Assembly: GCF_014287355.1 (NCBI RefSeq)
Contig: NZ_JACOPE010000001.1
Location: 2,852,001 to 2,916,000 of the forward strand
Reading direction: 5' to 3'
Length of the DNA stretch: 64,000 nt
Source: Ruminococcus hominis
GTDB lineage: Bacteria; Bacillota; Clostridia; Lachnospirales; Lachnospiraceae
Numbering within the stretch: position 1 is the first letter of the stretch; each line of letters starts with the position of its first letter. Of the stretch, positions 36,137-45,575 are shown one piece after another. Both the position numbers and the translations under genes were made by a program. A model generated the notes under the pieces. That model saw only the letters and a list, made by a program, of their open reading frames with translations, ran no database searches and was not told where the DNA came from.

Positions 36137-36892
36137 ATGATGACAGTGCATGAAGTGAGCAAGCTTGCCGGAGTGAGTATACGCACTCTACAATATTATG
36201 ACAAGATTGGTCTTTTACATCCGACGGGATACACCGATGCAGGCTACAGACTGTATGACGATGCAGATTTGGAACGCCTTCAACACATACTACTGTTTCG
36301 TGAATTAGAGTTTCCACTTAAGGACATCAAGGCAATTATAAATAGTCCGGATTTTGATAGAAGCAAAGCTTTGGAGCAACAGATAGAGCTGCTTAGGCTT
36401 AAAAAGGAACATATTGAGAACTTGATGAACTTTGCACTTGGAATAAAATTATTAGGAGTGAAACATATGGACTTTAAGGCTTTTGACAGAAGTAAGTTAG
36501 ATGAATATTCAAGACATGCAAAGGAATTATACGGTGGCACACCGGAATATAAAGAAATGGAAGAAAAGCAAAAGAATCGTACTGAGGAAGATGAGAAAAT
36601 CTTAGCAGATAGATTCATGCTTTTATTTAAGGAGGCTGGAAAAATAAAGAATAGTGACCCGGCATCCGATGACGCACAGAATCTTGTAAAAAGAATACAG
36701 GATTATATTACGGAAAACTTATATACTTGCTCAAATAAGATTCTGCGTGGACTAGGAAAAATATATTCAGGTGGCGGAGACTTTACAACAAATATTGATG
36801 TTTATGGTGGAAAGGGTACAGCAAATTTTGTATCAGATGCAATAGAGATATATTGTGATAATGCAGAGAAAATGGAGGCTTTATCTATGTAA
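36137..36892 (+). CDS. MerR-family regulator with TipAS drug-sensing domain
   Basis: 251 residues. N-terminal MerR winged helix (MTVHEVSKLAGVSIRTLQYY, then DKIGLLHPTGYTDAGYRLYD), a dimer coiled coil, then from about residue 110 a TipAS-like domain (ELYGGTPEYKEMEEKQKNRT...TNIDVYGGKGTANFVSDAI). TipAS domains bind thiopeptides and other drugs. The target beyond its own promoter is not visible. Confidence 0.88.
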   Translation: MMTVHEVSKLAGVSIRTLQYYDKIGLLHPTGYTDAGYRLYDDADLERLQHILLFRELEFPLKDIKAIINSPDFDRSKALEQQIELLRLKKEHIENLMNFALGIKLLGVKHMDFKAFDRSKLDEYSRHAKELYGGTPEYKEMEEKQKNRTEEDEKILADRFMLLFKEAGKIKNSDPASDDAQNLVKRIQDYITENLYTCSNKILRGLGKIYSGGGDFTTNIDVYGGKGTANFVSDAIEIYCDNAEKMEALSM

Positions 36893-37061
36893 AGTTCACG
36901 ACAATTACGAGGCACTGACCGCCTTACTGTAAAAAATTATCCAAATTAGTAAAACCTCCTGAATTATCAAACATAAGATGATAATATCTAATTAAACAGA
37001 AAGCACCCACTCCAAAGGTGTATGCTCCGAGCTTAGGTTAATGAATGTTCTTAAGGACACC

Positions 37062-37100
37062 GCCTATCCTGTTAGCAGACAGGATAGGCATTTTTATTTT
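37062..37100 (+). terminator. Plus-strand terminator overlapping the toxin gene 3' end
   Basis: GCCTATCCTG (37062-37071) and CAGGATAGGC (37080-37089) form a 10-bp stem followed by ATTTTTATTTT. An RNA ending here would be antisense to the 3' UTR of the holin-like toxin gene, the layout of TxpA/RatA-type modules. Its promoter is not clear. Confidence 0.6.
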
Positions 37101-37228
37101 CGTCTGCTCTTCCTCGAAGAGCTTTTCTCTTTATCGAGAAAGGCAAGCAACGCTACAATCAAGCTACCAAAGGACATCAACAATGCTAATATCTCAATGA
37201 AAATCGAAATGATCTCATAAGCCGTCAT
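37094..37228 (-). CDS. Holin-like small toxic peptide (type I TA type)
   Basis: 44 residues: MTAYEIISIFIEILALLMSF then GSLIVALLAFL and a basic tail DKEKSSSRKSRRK. One membrane helix plus Lys/Arg tail is the form of the putative holin-like toxins of Firmicutes. It lies alone in a 500-base gap, with a plus-strand terminator overlapping its 3' end. The rest of 36893-37393 holds no other gene. Not tested for toxicity. Confidence 0.65.
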   Translation of the reverse strand: MTAYEIISIFIEILALLMSFGSLIVALLAFLDKEKSSSRKSRRK

Positions 37229-37393
37229 CGACGCCACCTCTACACTCTGTTTCGGTCGGTGCTAAACAATCGTCCCCCCGAACGCTTAACGCCTTGTCAT
37301 GGGTACTTTCCTTAGATAGTATCCTAAAATAAGAGCTAATGCTTCTGCAAGGATAAATAAAAATTATTGATTATCCCTCTACGTCGCAAAATA

Positions 37394-38301
37394 CTATTTA
37401 GCATCGGTTACAATCGGAAATCTCATTTCAACAATAAACTCTTCTTTCTCTATCTTTGCTTCAATCTCTCCATTCATCCGACTTACCAACTCCCTTGCAA
37501 TAGATAGTCCCAATCCAGTAGATGTTTTACTTCTGGCAACATCTGCTTTATAAAATCGCTCAAATACCTGATCTATATTAATCTGTTCTGGATGTGTAAC
37601 CTGATTGCTGATTCTAAGCACCGCCTGATTTTGATCACGTTCCAACACAATGCTAATCTTCTTTTCTCCATGATCCAGCCCATTTTTTATCACATTCTGG
37701 ATAACACGACGGAGTCCCTGCCTGTTTCCATTTATATACAACTGTTCTTCCGTAATCTGAATATCCGGCTGAATTTCCATTCTTACCCATTCATCATAGT
37801 ATGAAAAAACTGTTTCTTTCAAAATCCGGTTAATACAGCAAGGCGTCAATTCCAAATTATAAGATTCGTTTTTTAACTTTGTAAATGTAAAAAGTTCTTC
37901 CAGCATTTCATTCAGACTATGAATTCTTTCGTGGATAATGCCTAGATAACGTTTCTGATCCTCCACATTTTCACATTCTTCATAAGCTGGAAATATCCAT
38001 CCAGAGATGTCAATGGGGTTCGAATATCATGAGAAAGATTTGTATAAGTATCCGCAATCAGAGTTTCTTTCTCTTGATACTGCTGCTTCTCTTTTCTCCG
38101 CAGTTCCAGAAGTTCATTCAACCTGTCTGAAAGCGTTCCTATTCCTCCCATATCAAATTCACGATTAATCAACATGTTACTGTCATGTTTCATCAAAAAC
38201 GCCAATTGGCGGCAGATGTCTTTCACCTGCCGCTGGTATTTCCACATAATAATAAATTGTAAAATAATAATTCCTGCTAATATCCCAATTACGATATACA
38301 T
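37394..38301 (-). pseudogene. Sensor histidine kinase, frameshifted
   Basis: N part: one membrane helix (IVIGILAGIIILQFIIMW), coiled coil, then the H-box SHDIRTPLTSLDGYFQLM. C part: HATPase with NGNRQGLRRVIQNVIKNGLDH (N box) and STGLGLSIARELVSRM (G box). A one-base shift just after FQLMK separates them; the other frame continues ECENVEDQKRYLG. Joined length about 300 residues. It would pair with the response regulator of the same operon. Recent mutation or sequencing error. Confidence 0.85.
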
Positions 38302-38304
38302 CCG

Positions 38305-39150
38305 TTAAATATCCCTCTTTTGAAAAACAACGCTACTAACAGATATCATTATAACAATGAACACCATTGCTACACCGAATGCTGCCAAGCACTCATTTCC
38401 ACTTGGATTCATAGGAAGCAGTGATAATTTTCCAGTTATCGTATACTTATAAATCTGGAAATTCTGGATTCCCATTTTCTGAACAGCGCTGTTTATCAAT
38501 CCGTATATGATACTCATTATATTCATTGTAAGGCAAATTGCTATGACCATGCTGATCACATTATTTTTCAGAATGATTGCAACCGCCATACAGATCAACA
38601 CAAGTGCATAATGAAGTGCCAACTCCGTCAGAAAATAAGACAGATCAGCTTTTGAACTGCCCCACGTCAGCTCTCTGAATACAATATAATTCGCCACTGC
38701 CTGGAACAAGAATGCACCTGCCATTGTCAGCACCGTAAAGACCGCCAACGCAATAGATCTGGAAAAAATCAGTGCTCCTCTTTTTTTAACCTGACCGCCA
38801 ATATTTTTAATATAACCGCTTCCGATATCTGCTGTTGAAAACATCACAGCAAAAATCACAAGAAACAATGCATAAAATTTTCCCTGAGAATTTGCAAAGA
38901 AAATGTCATACACCGTGACTTTTTCTCCTGGTTCTGTAGGCAGTGTCACCATCATCCCCACATTAATATTCTCCGCAGTCGGTTCAGCAAACTGCTCCTG
39001 CTGCACGGTATCTTCTTTACTTAATGAATCATAATCCGTTTTACACAGAAATGTTGTAAACAGTAATGATACAGCCAGGATGATCCATACTACATACATA
39101 CTTTTGGTTCTAAACATCCGGTATAAATCCATTTTTATCATATTAAGCAT
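38305..39150 (-). CDS. ABC transporter permease (ABC-2 type)
   Basis: 281 residues with about six membrane helices; the first follows MLNMIKMDLYRMFRTKSMYV. Matches lantibiotic-immunity/bacitracin-type ABC-2 permeases. It overlaps the ATPase gene by 8 bp and precedes the kinase by 3 bases, so all four genes form one operon. Likely exports or resists a membrane-active peptide. Confidence 0.83.
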   Translation of the reverse strand: MLNMIKMDLYRMFRTKSMYVVWIILAVSLLFTTFLCKTDYDSLSKEDTVQQEQFAEPTAENINVGMMVTLPTEPGEKVTVYDIFFANSQGKFYALFLVIFAVMFSTADIGSGYIKNIGGQVKKRGALIFSRSIALAVFTVLTMAGAFLFQAVANYIVFRELTWGSSKADLSYFLTELALHYALVLICMAVAIILKNNVISMVIAICLTMNIMSIIYGLINSAVQKMGIQNFQIYKYTITGKLSLLPMNPSGNECLAAFGVAMVFIVIMISVSSVVFQKRDI

Positions 39151-40096
39151 GGTCTGTACCTCCCGTCAGATTCAGAAAATAAGTCTCCAGTTCTTCACTG
39201 GTAATGGATATCCCTTTTACTGGAATTCCCGCTTTTGCAAGTTCCATATTCAAAACTGCACTTTCATTCAATCGTTCAAAAATATGAATATGTTCTTTAT
39301 CTGTTATTTGAAAGTTGGTAAATCCCATAGAATCCAGCACAGGAATCGCCAGTTTCGGATGATCCAATGTCAACTCCATACGTTCACTGCATCTCCTCAT
39401 TAATTCTTCTCTTGTAATTTCCTGTAGGAGACTTCCATTATGAATAATTCCATAATCTGTAGCAATCTTAGATAATTCCTCCAGAATATGACTGGAAATA
39501 CATATTGTCATATTCCGTTCTTTCCGAAGTCTCTGAATCGTATCACGGATTTCTGCAATCCCCTGTGGATCCAAGCCATTAATCGGTTCGTCAAGGACTA
39601 ACAAATCTGGTTCTCCAACCAATGCAAGACCTATTCCCAACCTCTGCTTCATTCCAAGGGAAAAATGCTTTGTTTGTTTCTTTCCCACATCCTCCAGACC
39701 TACTATTCTCAATATTTCTTCAATATAACCTGTCTTCTTTATTCCAAACAACTTACATTTAATATTCAAATTTTCATATGCGGTCATATTTCCATAAAGC
39801 CCCGGTGCCTCAATCAGACATCCTACCCGAGATCGAACATTTTGCAGATCCTTTCCTTTGTATCCGAACATCTCGATTTCTCCACAAGTCGGCTTTGAAA
39901 GTCCACTGATCATCTTTAGGCAAGTTGTCTTCCCAGCCCCATTCCGACCGATAAAGCCATAAATAGCACCTTTTTTAATATGCATATCGACACTGTCCAC
40001 AGCTTTATGGTGTCCATATTGCTTAGTCAAATTTCTTGTTTCCAATAACATTTCGCTCAAGTTTTTCATCTCCTTTTTCTTATCTGCATTTATCAT
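39143..40096 (-). CDS. ABC transporter ATP-binding protein
   Basis: Up to 317 residues. Walker A is FIGRNGAGKTTCLKM, the signature HFSLGMKQRLGIGLAL, Walker B LLVLDEPINGLDP and the H-loop ISSHILEEL. BcrA/antimicrobial-peptide export type. The start is uncertain: AAGGAG lies within the first codons, so a start at MLLETRNL or the nearby TTG may be used. Confidence 0.88.
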   Translation of the reverse strand: MINADKKKEMKNLSEMLLETRNLTKQYGHHKAVDSVDMHIKKGAIYGFIGRNGAGKTTCLKMISGLSKPTCGEIEMFGYKGKDLQNVRSRVGCLIEAPGLYGNMTAYENLNIKCKLFGIKKTGYIEEILRIVGLEDVGKKQTKHFSLGMKQRLGIGLALVGEPDLLVLDEPINGLDPQGIAEIRDTIQRLRKERNMTICISSHILEELSKIATDYGIIHNGSLLQEITREELMRRCSERMELTLDHPKLAIPVLDSMGFTNFQITDKEHIHIFERLNESAVLNMELAKAGIPVKGISITSEELETYFLNLTGGTDHA

Positions 40097-40147
40097 AAAG
40101 GAATACTCCTAATCAAACGCAAATAAATAGTAAAAAAAGAGTAAAGA

Positions 40148-40831
40148 TTATAGATGAAGACGATAACCGATTCCCCAGACGGTTTCAATATATTCCTCAG
40201 ATGTAACTGTTTTTATCTTTTTACGAATATTGCTTATATGTACATCCAGAGTTTTTGTTTCACCCATATATGGTTCGTCCCACGCATATTCAAAAATGTC
40301 CTCTTTACTGAAAACCTGCTTCGGATTTCTGAGCAGTAATTCTAAAATCGCAAACTCCTGTCTTGTTATCTTAGGAAGTATTTTTCCACCAATGCTGACC
40401 TGAAAAGTAGCTTTGTTCAATACCATCTCTCTGAACGAAAGATTAGATTCTTTTATTTCCTTTTCTTCTGTATGACGAAGCTGTACCTGAATTCTTGCCA
40501 GTACCTCTCTGATTTCAAAAGGTTTCGTTATATAATCATCAGCCCCACTAGTTAAAACCTTTACCTTTTCATCCAAGCTATCTTTCGCAGTCAAAACAAT
40601 AACCGGAAGATTTCCCTTTTTCCGTATTTCCTCCAGAACTGCTTCTCCTGTAATTCCCGGCAACATCAAATCCAGCAATACCAGTGCATAGCTATGCTCC
40701 TGCATATTCAAAAGCAGCTTTGCCTCAGTTCCGGAAAACGCCTGCTCACAGGAATAGCCTGCTTTGGATAATGCTTCCTGAAGCAGATTATTGATATTTG
40801 TATCATCTTCTACAATCAGTATTTTCTGCAT
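40148..40831 (-). CDS. OmpR-family response regulator
   Basis: 227 residues from MQKILIVEDDTNINNLLQEA, chosen because GAGGAG lies upstream; an ATG 12 codons earlier lacks one. Receiver Asp is in YALVLLDLMLPG, Lys in VLTAKDS. The C-terminal winged helix ends TLDVHISNIRKKIK...VWGIGYRL. It heads the operon with ABC transporter and kinase, as in peptide-antibiotic sensing modules. Confidence 0.9.
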   Translation of the reverse strand: MQKILIVEDDTNINNLLQEALSKAGYSCEQAFSGTEAKLLLNMQEHSYALVLLDLMLPGITGEAVLEEIRKKGNLPVIVLTAKDSLDEKVKVLTSGADDYITKPFEIREVLARIQVQLRHTEEKEIKESNLSFREMVLNKATFQVSIGGKILPKITRQEFAILELLLRNPKQVFSKEDIFEYAWDEPYMGETKTLDVHISNIRKKIKTVTSEEYIETVWGIGYRLHL

Positions 40832-40953
40832 GATAGTTCTCTCCTCTATTTTACACTGTGAAAACATTATTTTCTTGCATTATACGCTTTTCCCTTTTTT
40901 CCCGCAATTACTCCCCACAGATCCCCGAAATTCTCCAGTACATTTGATAAAAC

Positions 40954-40990
40954 AAATGCCGGAAACCCGCATACAGGCTTTCGGCATTTT
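40954..40990. terminator. Bidirectional terminator before the TA operon end
   Basis: AAATGCCG (40954-40961) pairs with CGGCATTT (40982-40989) with extra inner pairs; T-rich on both sides. It serves the RelE/Phd unit on the minus strand. A further hairpin CTATACA/TGTATAG lies near 41029-41046. The 300-base gap 40832-41140 has no gene. Confidence 0.65.
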
Positions 40991-41140
40991 AGTCCGTTAT
41001 TCAAACTCGCAAATAAAATCTTATCACTATACACTTTTGTATAGGGATTATGGTTCTATCTGGTTTTATATGTGTTCCACTGTCCAAAGTCCACAGGCTG
41101 TACTGAACAGTGTTCTCAATTTGTTATCACATCTCTGTTA

Positions 41141-41440
41141 TCAATCAAAGATTCTCGTGATATCCTGATATCGGTTAACTACACGATAAATCTCTACATA
41201 TTCGTTACCGACCTTGTAGATAATAACATAATCTTCCCATATCGCATATTTATAATCTGTCCGAAAGCTGACCCGTTTGGATAAATCCGACCCCATTCCC
41301 GGAAACATCTGAAGATTTTCAAATTTACCATAAATCTCTTTTATCGTCTTTGCAGCATATTCTTCATTATCCTCAGCAATATAATCTCGGATGTTTTTCA
41401 AATCCTTTGCAACAATCGGATTGATCCGCAATTTTAACAT
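41141..41440 (-). CDS. RelE/ParE-family toxin
   Basis: 99 residues from MLKLRINPIVAKDLKNIRDY, the usual ParE/RelE start; later YKYAIWEDYVIIYKVGNEYV and EIYRVVNRYQDI. The ATG comes one base after the antitoxin stop (TAAGATG). Such toxins cut mRNA or poison gyrase; this one cannot be assigned to either by sequence. Confidence 0.87.
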   Translation of the reverse strand: MLKLRINPIVAKDLKNIRDYIAEDNEEYAAKTIKEIYGKFENLQMFPGMGSDLSKRVSFRTDYKYAIWEDYVIIYKVGNEYVEIYRVVNRYQDITRIFD

Positions 41441-41441
41441 C

Positions 41442-41690
41442 TTATTCCCCCACAAGTGCTTTCAGTTCGTCCAGATCCAGCCAACCTTCGCCATCTTTCA
41501 CTGCTTCTTCAGCTTCCTGCAGCTTCATCAGAAGCTTTTTCTCTGCTCGGTCACGCTCATAATCTTCAATATCCATGACAACGAAACGTCCTCTGCCATT
41601 CTTGGTCAGATATACTGGTTCTCCTTTATGACAGTTTTTCAGGACTTCATTATAATTTCTCAAATCAGATACTGGTAAAATATTTGCCAT
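41442..41690 (-). CDS. Phd/YefM-family antitoxin
   Basis: 82 residues: MANILPVSDLRNYNEVLKNC then EPVYLTKNGRGRFVVMDIEDYE, the DNA-binding part of Phd/YefM. The acidic C-terminal end (EEAVKDGEGWLDLDELKAL) would wrap the toxin. First gene of the pair and likely autorepressor. TATTATAC upstream is a possible -10 box. Confidence 0.88.
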   Translation of the reverse strand: MANILPVSDLRNYNEVLKNCHKGEPVYLTKNGRGRFVVMDIEDYERDRAEKKLLMKLQEAEEAVKDGEGWLDLDELKALVGE

Positions 41691-41747
41691 ATTCTTTCAG
41701 CTCCTTCCTTTGATTTAAATTGTTTCTGCTACTTCTATTATACACAA

Positions 41748-41783
41748 AAAGCTGTAAAATTCAACGTAGATTTTTACAGCTTT
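41748..41783. terminator. Terminator of the XRE-TPR regulator gene
   Basis: AAAGCTGTAAAA (41748-41759) pairs with TTTTTACAGCTTT (41771-41783), T-rich on both sides. It insulates the XRE gene from the antitoxin promoter. Confidence 0.75.
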
Positions 41784-41816
41784 TATTTTATCATTTCTAT
41801 ATATTTTTATCGCAAT

Positions 41817-42872
41817 CTATTTCAAATATTGAGAAAAAATCGCCTCCAATTCTTTATTTCCTTTCAAAAATTCATACTCTTCTTTATTTTCAATTTCTGT
41901 AGCTAATGCACGAACAAAATTATTTCCAACGCCTGAAAAAGATTTTCCCTGTACTGTATCCGCATATCTGTAATATAAAGGTGATTCCACCATCTTCCAT
42001 GGCTTCTGTGACTCCATCAGCACTTCTTTTATCAACTGAATACATTTTTCTACATCCTTTCGATACACGGCAATCAATAGATGTGGTACTACTTTACCGT
42101 AATCCCACAGACCAAATAACGATACCATATGTTCTGTGATTTCGGCAATCTCCTCTGCTTTACAATGATTTCCGGTTTCTTCTTCCATTTCTATCAACTT
42201 ATACAGATAGTTTTGTATATTCGTAACTGTCTGCATCAGTTTTCCCTCTAAAAAGAACGCTGCAATATCTGTCCCTTCCTGGTGTGCTAGTACATTCGTT
42301 TTCATAATTGTGGCATCTATCGCAGTATCTGGAATTTTATCCAAAAAGATATTTGCTTCTTTATATTTTTCCATTTGTATATATTTCGCTGCAAGCATAA
42401 AAATACTGGAAATCCTTACCTTTTCATTCGGACTTTCAGCAGTTCGTTCCAGCCATTCAACAATCACATTATTGCATTCCAACTTTTTCTCATCATCGAC
42501 ATCGGATAAAGTTAACGCCGCATTTAAAACAGTAGCAATTGAATAAATCAACGAATCACAATGAGGATATTCCTTTATTTTATTTTTTCCCATCTCAAAA
42601 GCTTTTATAAAGCTATCCAATGAAACTTCCGAAAGCCCATTCACAAATTGTCCAATCTCTTTTTCTGTCAATTCTTCACGAAATGAAAATAGTTCATTCA
42701 TATCAATTTTTAATAATCGAGCAATTGCCGGAAGTAATGATATATCTGGATATGTGTTTCCTTTTTCCCATTTATTTACCGCAGGAGTAGAAACGTCCAA
42801 ATAATCCGCCACCTGTTCTTGTGTTAATCCCGCAGTTTTCCGATAGTTTTTTATCTTCTCACCAATTTGCAT
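41817..42872 (-). CDS. XRE regulator with TPR-like C-terminal domain
   Basis: 351 residues. HTH: MQIGEKIKNYRKTAGLTQEQ then VADYLDVSTPAVNKWEKGNTYP. The remaining 270 residues are helix pairs (SSIFMLAAKYIQMEKYKEANIF and similar) as in peptide-sensing RRNPP-like regulators. No small peptide gene is seen beside it. Ligand unknown. Confidence 0.8.
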   Translation of the reverse strand: MQIGEKIKNYRKTAGLTQEQVADYLDVSTPAVNKWEKGNTYPDISLLPAIARLLKIDMNELFSFREELTEKEIGQFVNGLSEVSLDSFIKAFEMGKNKIKEYPHCDSLIYSIATVLNAALTLSDVDDEKKLECNNVIVEWLERTAESPNEKVRISSIFMLAAKYIQMEKYKEANIFLDKIPDTAIDATIMKTNVLAHQEGTDIAAFFLEGKLMQTVTNIQNYLYKLIEMEEETGNHCKAEEIAEITEHMVSLFGLWDYGKVVPHLLIAVYRKDVEKCIQLIKEVLMESQKPWKMVESPLYYRYADTVQGKSFSGVGNNFVRALATEIENKEEYEFLKGNKELEAIFSQYLK

Positions 42873-43034
42873 TGTTCCTACCTCCTGTTTATATTCTCAT
42901 TATAGTATTTCTAATATGTGTTTACAATTGAGCCTTCGTTTAATTATGGCTTCGATTTCTTAACTACCGGTTAAAATCCGCGAGAAAAATGCTCTATTTT
43001 ATAGTTCTACAAATCAAAATATCCTTAAATTTAA

Positions 43035-43622
43035 TTAATTCAAGAATAAGTGCATCAGTACTCCAATTAAGAAGCAAATCATCGCTGTAACACCCGCACT
43101 GATAATAACTTTTAATATATTTTGATAAGGACGTTTTCCCACTTCAACTGCCTTATGAAGTTCATCCAATTTTTTTCCCTCCGTAAATGCAACAATTTCC
43201 TTATAGGTTTGTATATCATTTTTCTTTTTTAGTTTTTCAACCTTTAACGCCCAGTACTGTGTAATAATAAATAAAATCCCAAACGGAATATACGCATACC
43301 TTCCGAGCCACATAAGCAAAGGTACTGCCGATATAATCAACACAGCCAAATGAACTGTATAGATGGAACCATAATAATTAAACTTTTTAACTTCTTGCTC
43401 GCTAATAATTTCTTTCATTTTCTCTATATCTCCTTTAATTAATTGATCGAGAGATACATTAAACAATGAACTAAGAAGTAACAAGCTATGAATATCAGGA
43501 TAACTCTTTTCGTTTTCCCAATTAGAAATTGTCTGTCTTGTTACATATACCTTTTCTGCCAATTCCTCCTGTGATAGATGAAGCTCTGTTCGGTATTTTT
43601 TTATCTGTATACTCAGCTCCAT
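43035..43622 (-). CDS. XRE regulator with membrane tail
   Basis: 195 residues from MELSIQIKKYRTELHLSQEE (GGGAGG upstream; the earlier ATG lacks a site). The HTH is followed by a linker and three hydrophobic segments (YTVHLAVLIISAVPLLMWLG, FGILFIITQYWAL, VIISAGVTAMICFLIGVLM). A membrane-anchored repressor, common beside transport genes in Firmicutes. The target is not evident here. Confidence 0.8.
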   Translation of the reverse strand: MELSIQIKKYRTELHLSQEELAEKVYVTRQTISNWENEKSYPDIHSLLLLSSLFNVSLDQLIKGDIEKMKEIISEQEVKKFNYYGSIYTVHLAVLIISAVPLLMWLGRYAYIPFGILFIITQYWALKVEKLKKKNDIQTYKEIVAFTEGKKLDELHKAVEVGKRPYQNILKVIISAGVTAMICFLIGVLMHLFLN

Positions 43623-43821
43623 ATAATTTCCTCCCTTCGCAAGTAATTTGTTCTCTTGATTTGAGCCAAGAATAATCATTTTTTCATTATCTGTCTATCA
43701 AAGATATTTTACTTAACGGAAAACACAATGTCAAAAGAGTTTTACACTACAAAACTCATACCTTTTCAGCAATTTTTATTTTCATATTTGTAAAGAGCAG
43801 CCTTTCGATCACCCTTTCTAC

Positions 43822-44196
43822 TCACATATATACCCTCTCTTTCAACACAATTTCTTCCGCACTAACTTTGATATTATTCATCAATCTAACCCACTTCATC
43901 TGATCCTGCCTCTTTAAGTTTTCGTTCACGCCCTGTTTTTCTGCCATCTGTTTCATTAACACTTCGACCTGCTCTGTTACTTCCTGGTCAATCTGATTCA
44001 GATGTGCTGTCAGCTTGCCAGATAATAACAAGTTTTGATACCGTATTGGTCTATACTCTTTCAAAAACTGTTTCCGTAACATTCCATATTTTCCATATGT
44101 CGGTTCTTCTTCATTCAATACCAGATCCGGCAAATAATAATCTCCACACAGAGTATAGCTTAATCCGTTCTTTTCATCATAAACGTGTTTTTCCAT
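43822..44196 (-). CDS. TnpV-like protein of a mobilizable element
   Basis: About 124 residues from MEKHVYDEKNGLSYTLCGDY. A paralogue at 51675-52079 shares the pattern GxSYTLxxDxYLPDL, YGKYGMLRKxxLxE and HLNQIDxE. TnpV is a small conserved protein of Tn4451-type elements with unknown role. It stands 4 bases after the relaxase relic and marks the mobilization end of the deleted element. Confidence 0.75.
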   Translation of the reverse strand: MEKHVYDEKNGLSYTLCGDYYLPDLVLNEEEPTYGKYGMLRKQFLKEYRPIRYQNLLLSGKLTAHLNQIDQEVTEQVEVLMKQMAEKQGVNENLKRQDQMKWVRLMNNIKVSAEEIVLKERVYM

Positions 44197-44200
44197 GATT

Positions 44201-44908
44201 TTATCTCTCCATTTCTCTATTTTTTGATTTATTTTTCTTACGCTGCTGATTCTCCATCTCACTCTTTTTTATTCCCCAGACTAATCTTTCATGAATACTT
44301 CCCTTCGGCATTTGTTCCATCCGCTGCTTTTCTTCCAGAGCTTTCTCGTTACGAATATCCTGCTGTACTGCCGCATCTACCGTCTCTATTCCCAGAACTC
44401 GTACAACACGGTCATACCTATCAGAAACACCTTGCATTATATTCTTTTCTTCTGATAATTTATGATTTTCTTTACGCATATCATCCAACTCCTTCTGAAT
44501 ACCGTTATATTTTTGTTTCAGCTTTTGATATTTACTCTTCCAATTTTCCACCTCTTTTGTAAGTTCTTTAACCTGCGCAGCCATTGCCGCAACCTTATTT
44601 TTTATCTGAAGAAACAGCGGTTTGATTTTTTTGTCCCGGTAGGTTGCTGCCCGTTCCAACGTTCCTGCTTCCGGTAACAACATTTTAACTATTCCATATT
44701 CTTTTATTTCCTTACTCACATTATCCATAATCGACTGTAACTGTTCCCTGCGTTCTTCCAAGCTTTTTAATTGTTTTTCTACTGTTTCTGCACGCTTTTC
44801 TGCTGCTTTTTTATCTCTGACCGCCTGTTCTTTACTTTCCTTCAAAAGCTGTACGTCTTCTCTGGATTCTGCGATTTGTAAGGCCAATCCTTCGTTCTCT
44901 GCTGAGGT
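44201..44908 (-). pseudogene. Relaxase C-terminal coiled-coil relic
   Basis: About 235 residues of coiled coil (AAEKRAETVEKQLKSLEERR...) with no relaxase domain, ending IHERLVWGIKKSEMENQQRK. Position before TnpV equals that of the full relaxase at 52090-53616. At about 44908 it is joined to the plus-strand XRE relic, so an internal deletion removed relaxase core, replication, integrase and HTH. Confidence 0.7.
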
Positions 44909-44911
44909 GCC

Positions 44912-45232
44912 CGCAGTCCAAAAGAAAACTATCTGAATGCACTGGTTGATATTTTTGATGTCTCTCCGCATGCACTGGCTGTCCCGGATATTGACAGCTA
45001 TGTAGGACTTATGCATACCTTATTTACATTAGAAGACCTTTACGGACTTCATATTGGTGAGATTGACGGAGAACTCTGTCTCCGGCTGGACAAATCCAAG
45101 GGAACCACCTACCTTTCTATGTTTGATATGTTCCATGCATGGCAGGAACAAGCTGAAAAGCTGAAATCCGGAGAAATCACTCAGGAAGAATATGACCAGT
45201 GGCGGTATAATTATCCCAAAAACGACAAATAA
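44912..45232 (+). pseudogene. XRE element regulator, C-terminal relic
   Basis: 107 codons: NALVDIFDVSPHALAVPDID, GLMHTLFTLEDLYGLHIGEI, then EITQEEYDQWRYNYP. It matches the C-terminal 110 residues of the intact regulator at 57624-58148 but lacks the HTH. An internal ATG would give 73 residues. It marks the integrase-side end of the deleted element. Confidence 0.8.
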
Positions 45233-45299
45233 AAAACCAACGAAAAAGGCCTTACCAAATTGATTTCACTCAATTCAGTAAGACCTTTTTGTTGGTTTC
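45231..45299 (+). terminator. Terminator after the XRE relic
   Basis: AAAAACCAAC with AAAAAGG and CTTAC on the left pairs with GTAAG, CCTTTTT and GTTGGTTT on the right. The same gene-terminator order is seen after the intact XRE gene (58155-58215). The rest of 45300-45575 holds only paired heptamers. Confidence 0.7.
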
Positions 45300-45355
45300 A
45301 CACATATTACCTGATAACCACAAGATTCCGGATAAATAATGCCAAAATCTCTCGT

Positions 45356-45373
45356 GTTATCATTTTGTTATCA
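45356..45373. repeat. Paired heptamer GTTATCA, 11-bp period
   Basis: GTTATCA at 45356-45362 and 45367-45373, separated by TTTT. Same layout as the pairs at 45547 and 58263, and placed after an XRE terminator. Likely integrase arm-type or core-adjacent sites of the deleted element. Confidence 0.5.
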
Positions 45374-45546
45374 AATAGAACTTTATCTGCCCTGAAATGC
45401 CCTGTTTATAAGGGATTCCAGAAAATTTTTATTACTCAAACTCGACAAATTCAAAGATATTCTCAAACATATTTGTTTAAGTTTTGTATCTTTTTTGCCG
45501 TTATTTTATTTCAGTTGTATATATTATTTTGGCTCACTGATTTTCT

Positions 45547-45564
45547 GTTGCCAATTTGTTGCCA
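45547..45564. repeat. Paired heptamer GTTGCCA, left end of the IME
   Basis: GTTGCCA at 45547-45553 and 45558-45564, separated by ATTT. The same heptamer pair lies at 58263-58280 after the IME's XRE regulator. The two pairs enclose the whole cargo-plus-mobilization block of about 12.7 kb, so they probably mark its ends. Confidence 0.55.
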
Positions 45565-45575
45565 TATTCTCTTTG

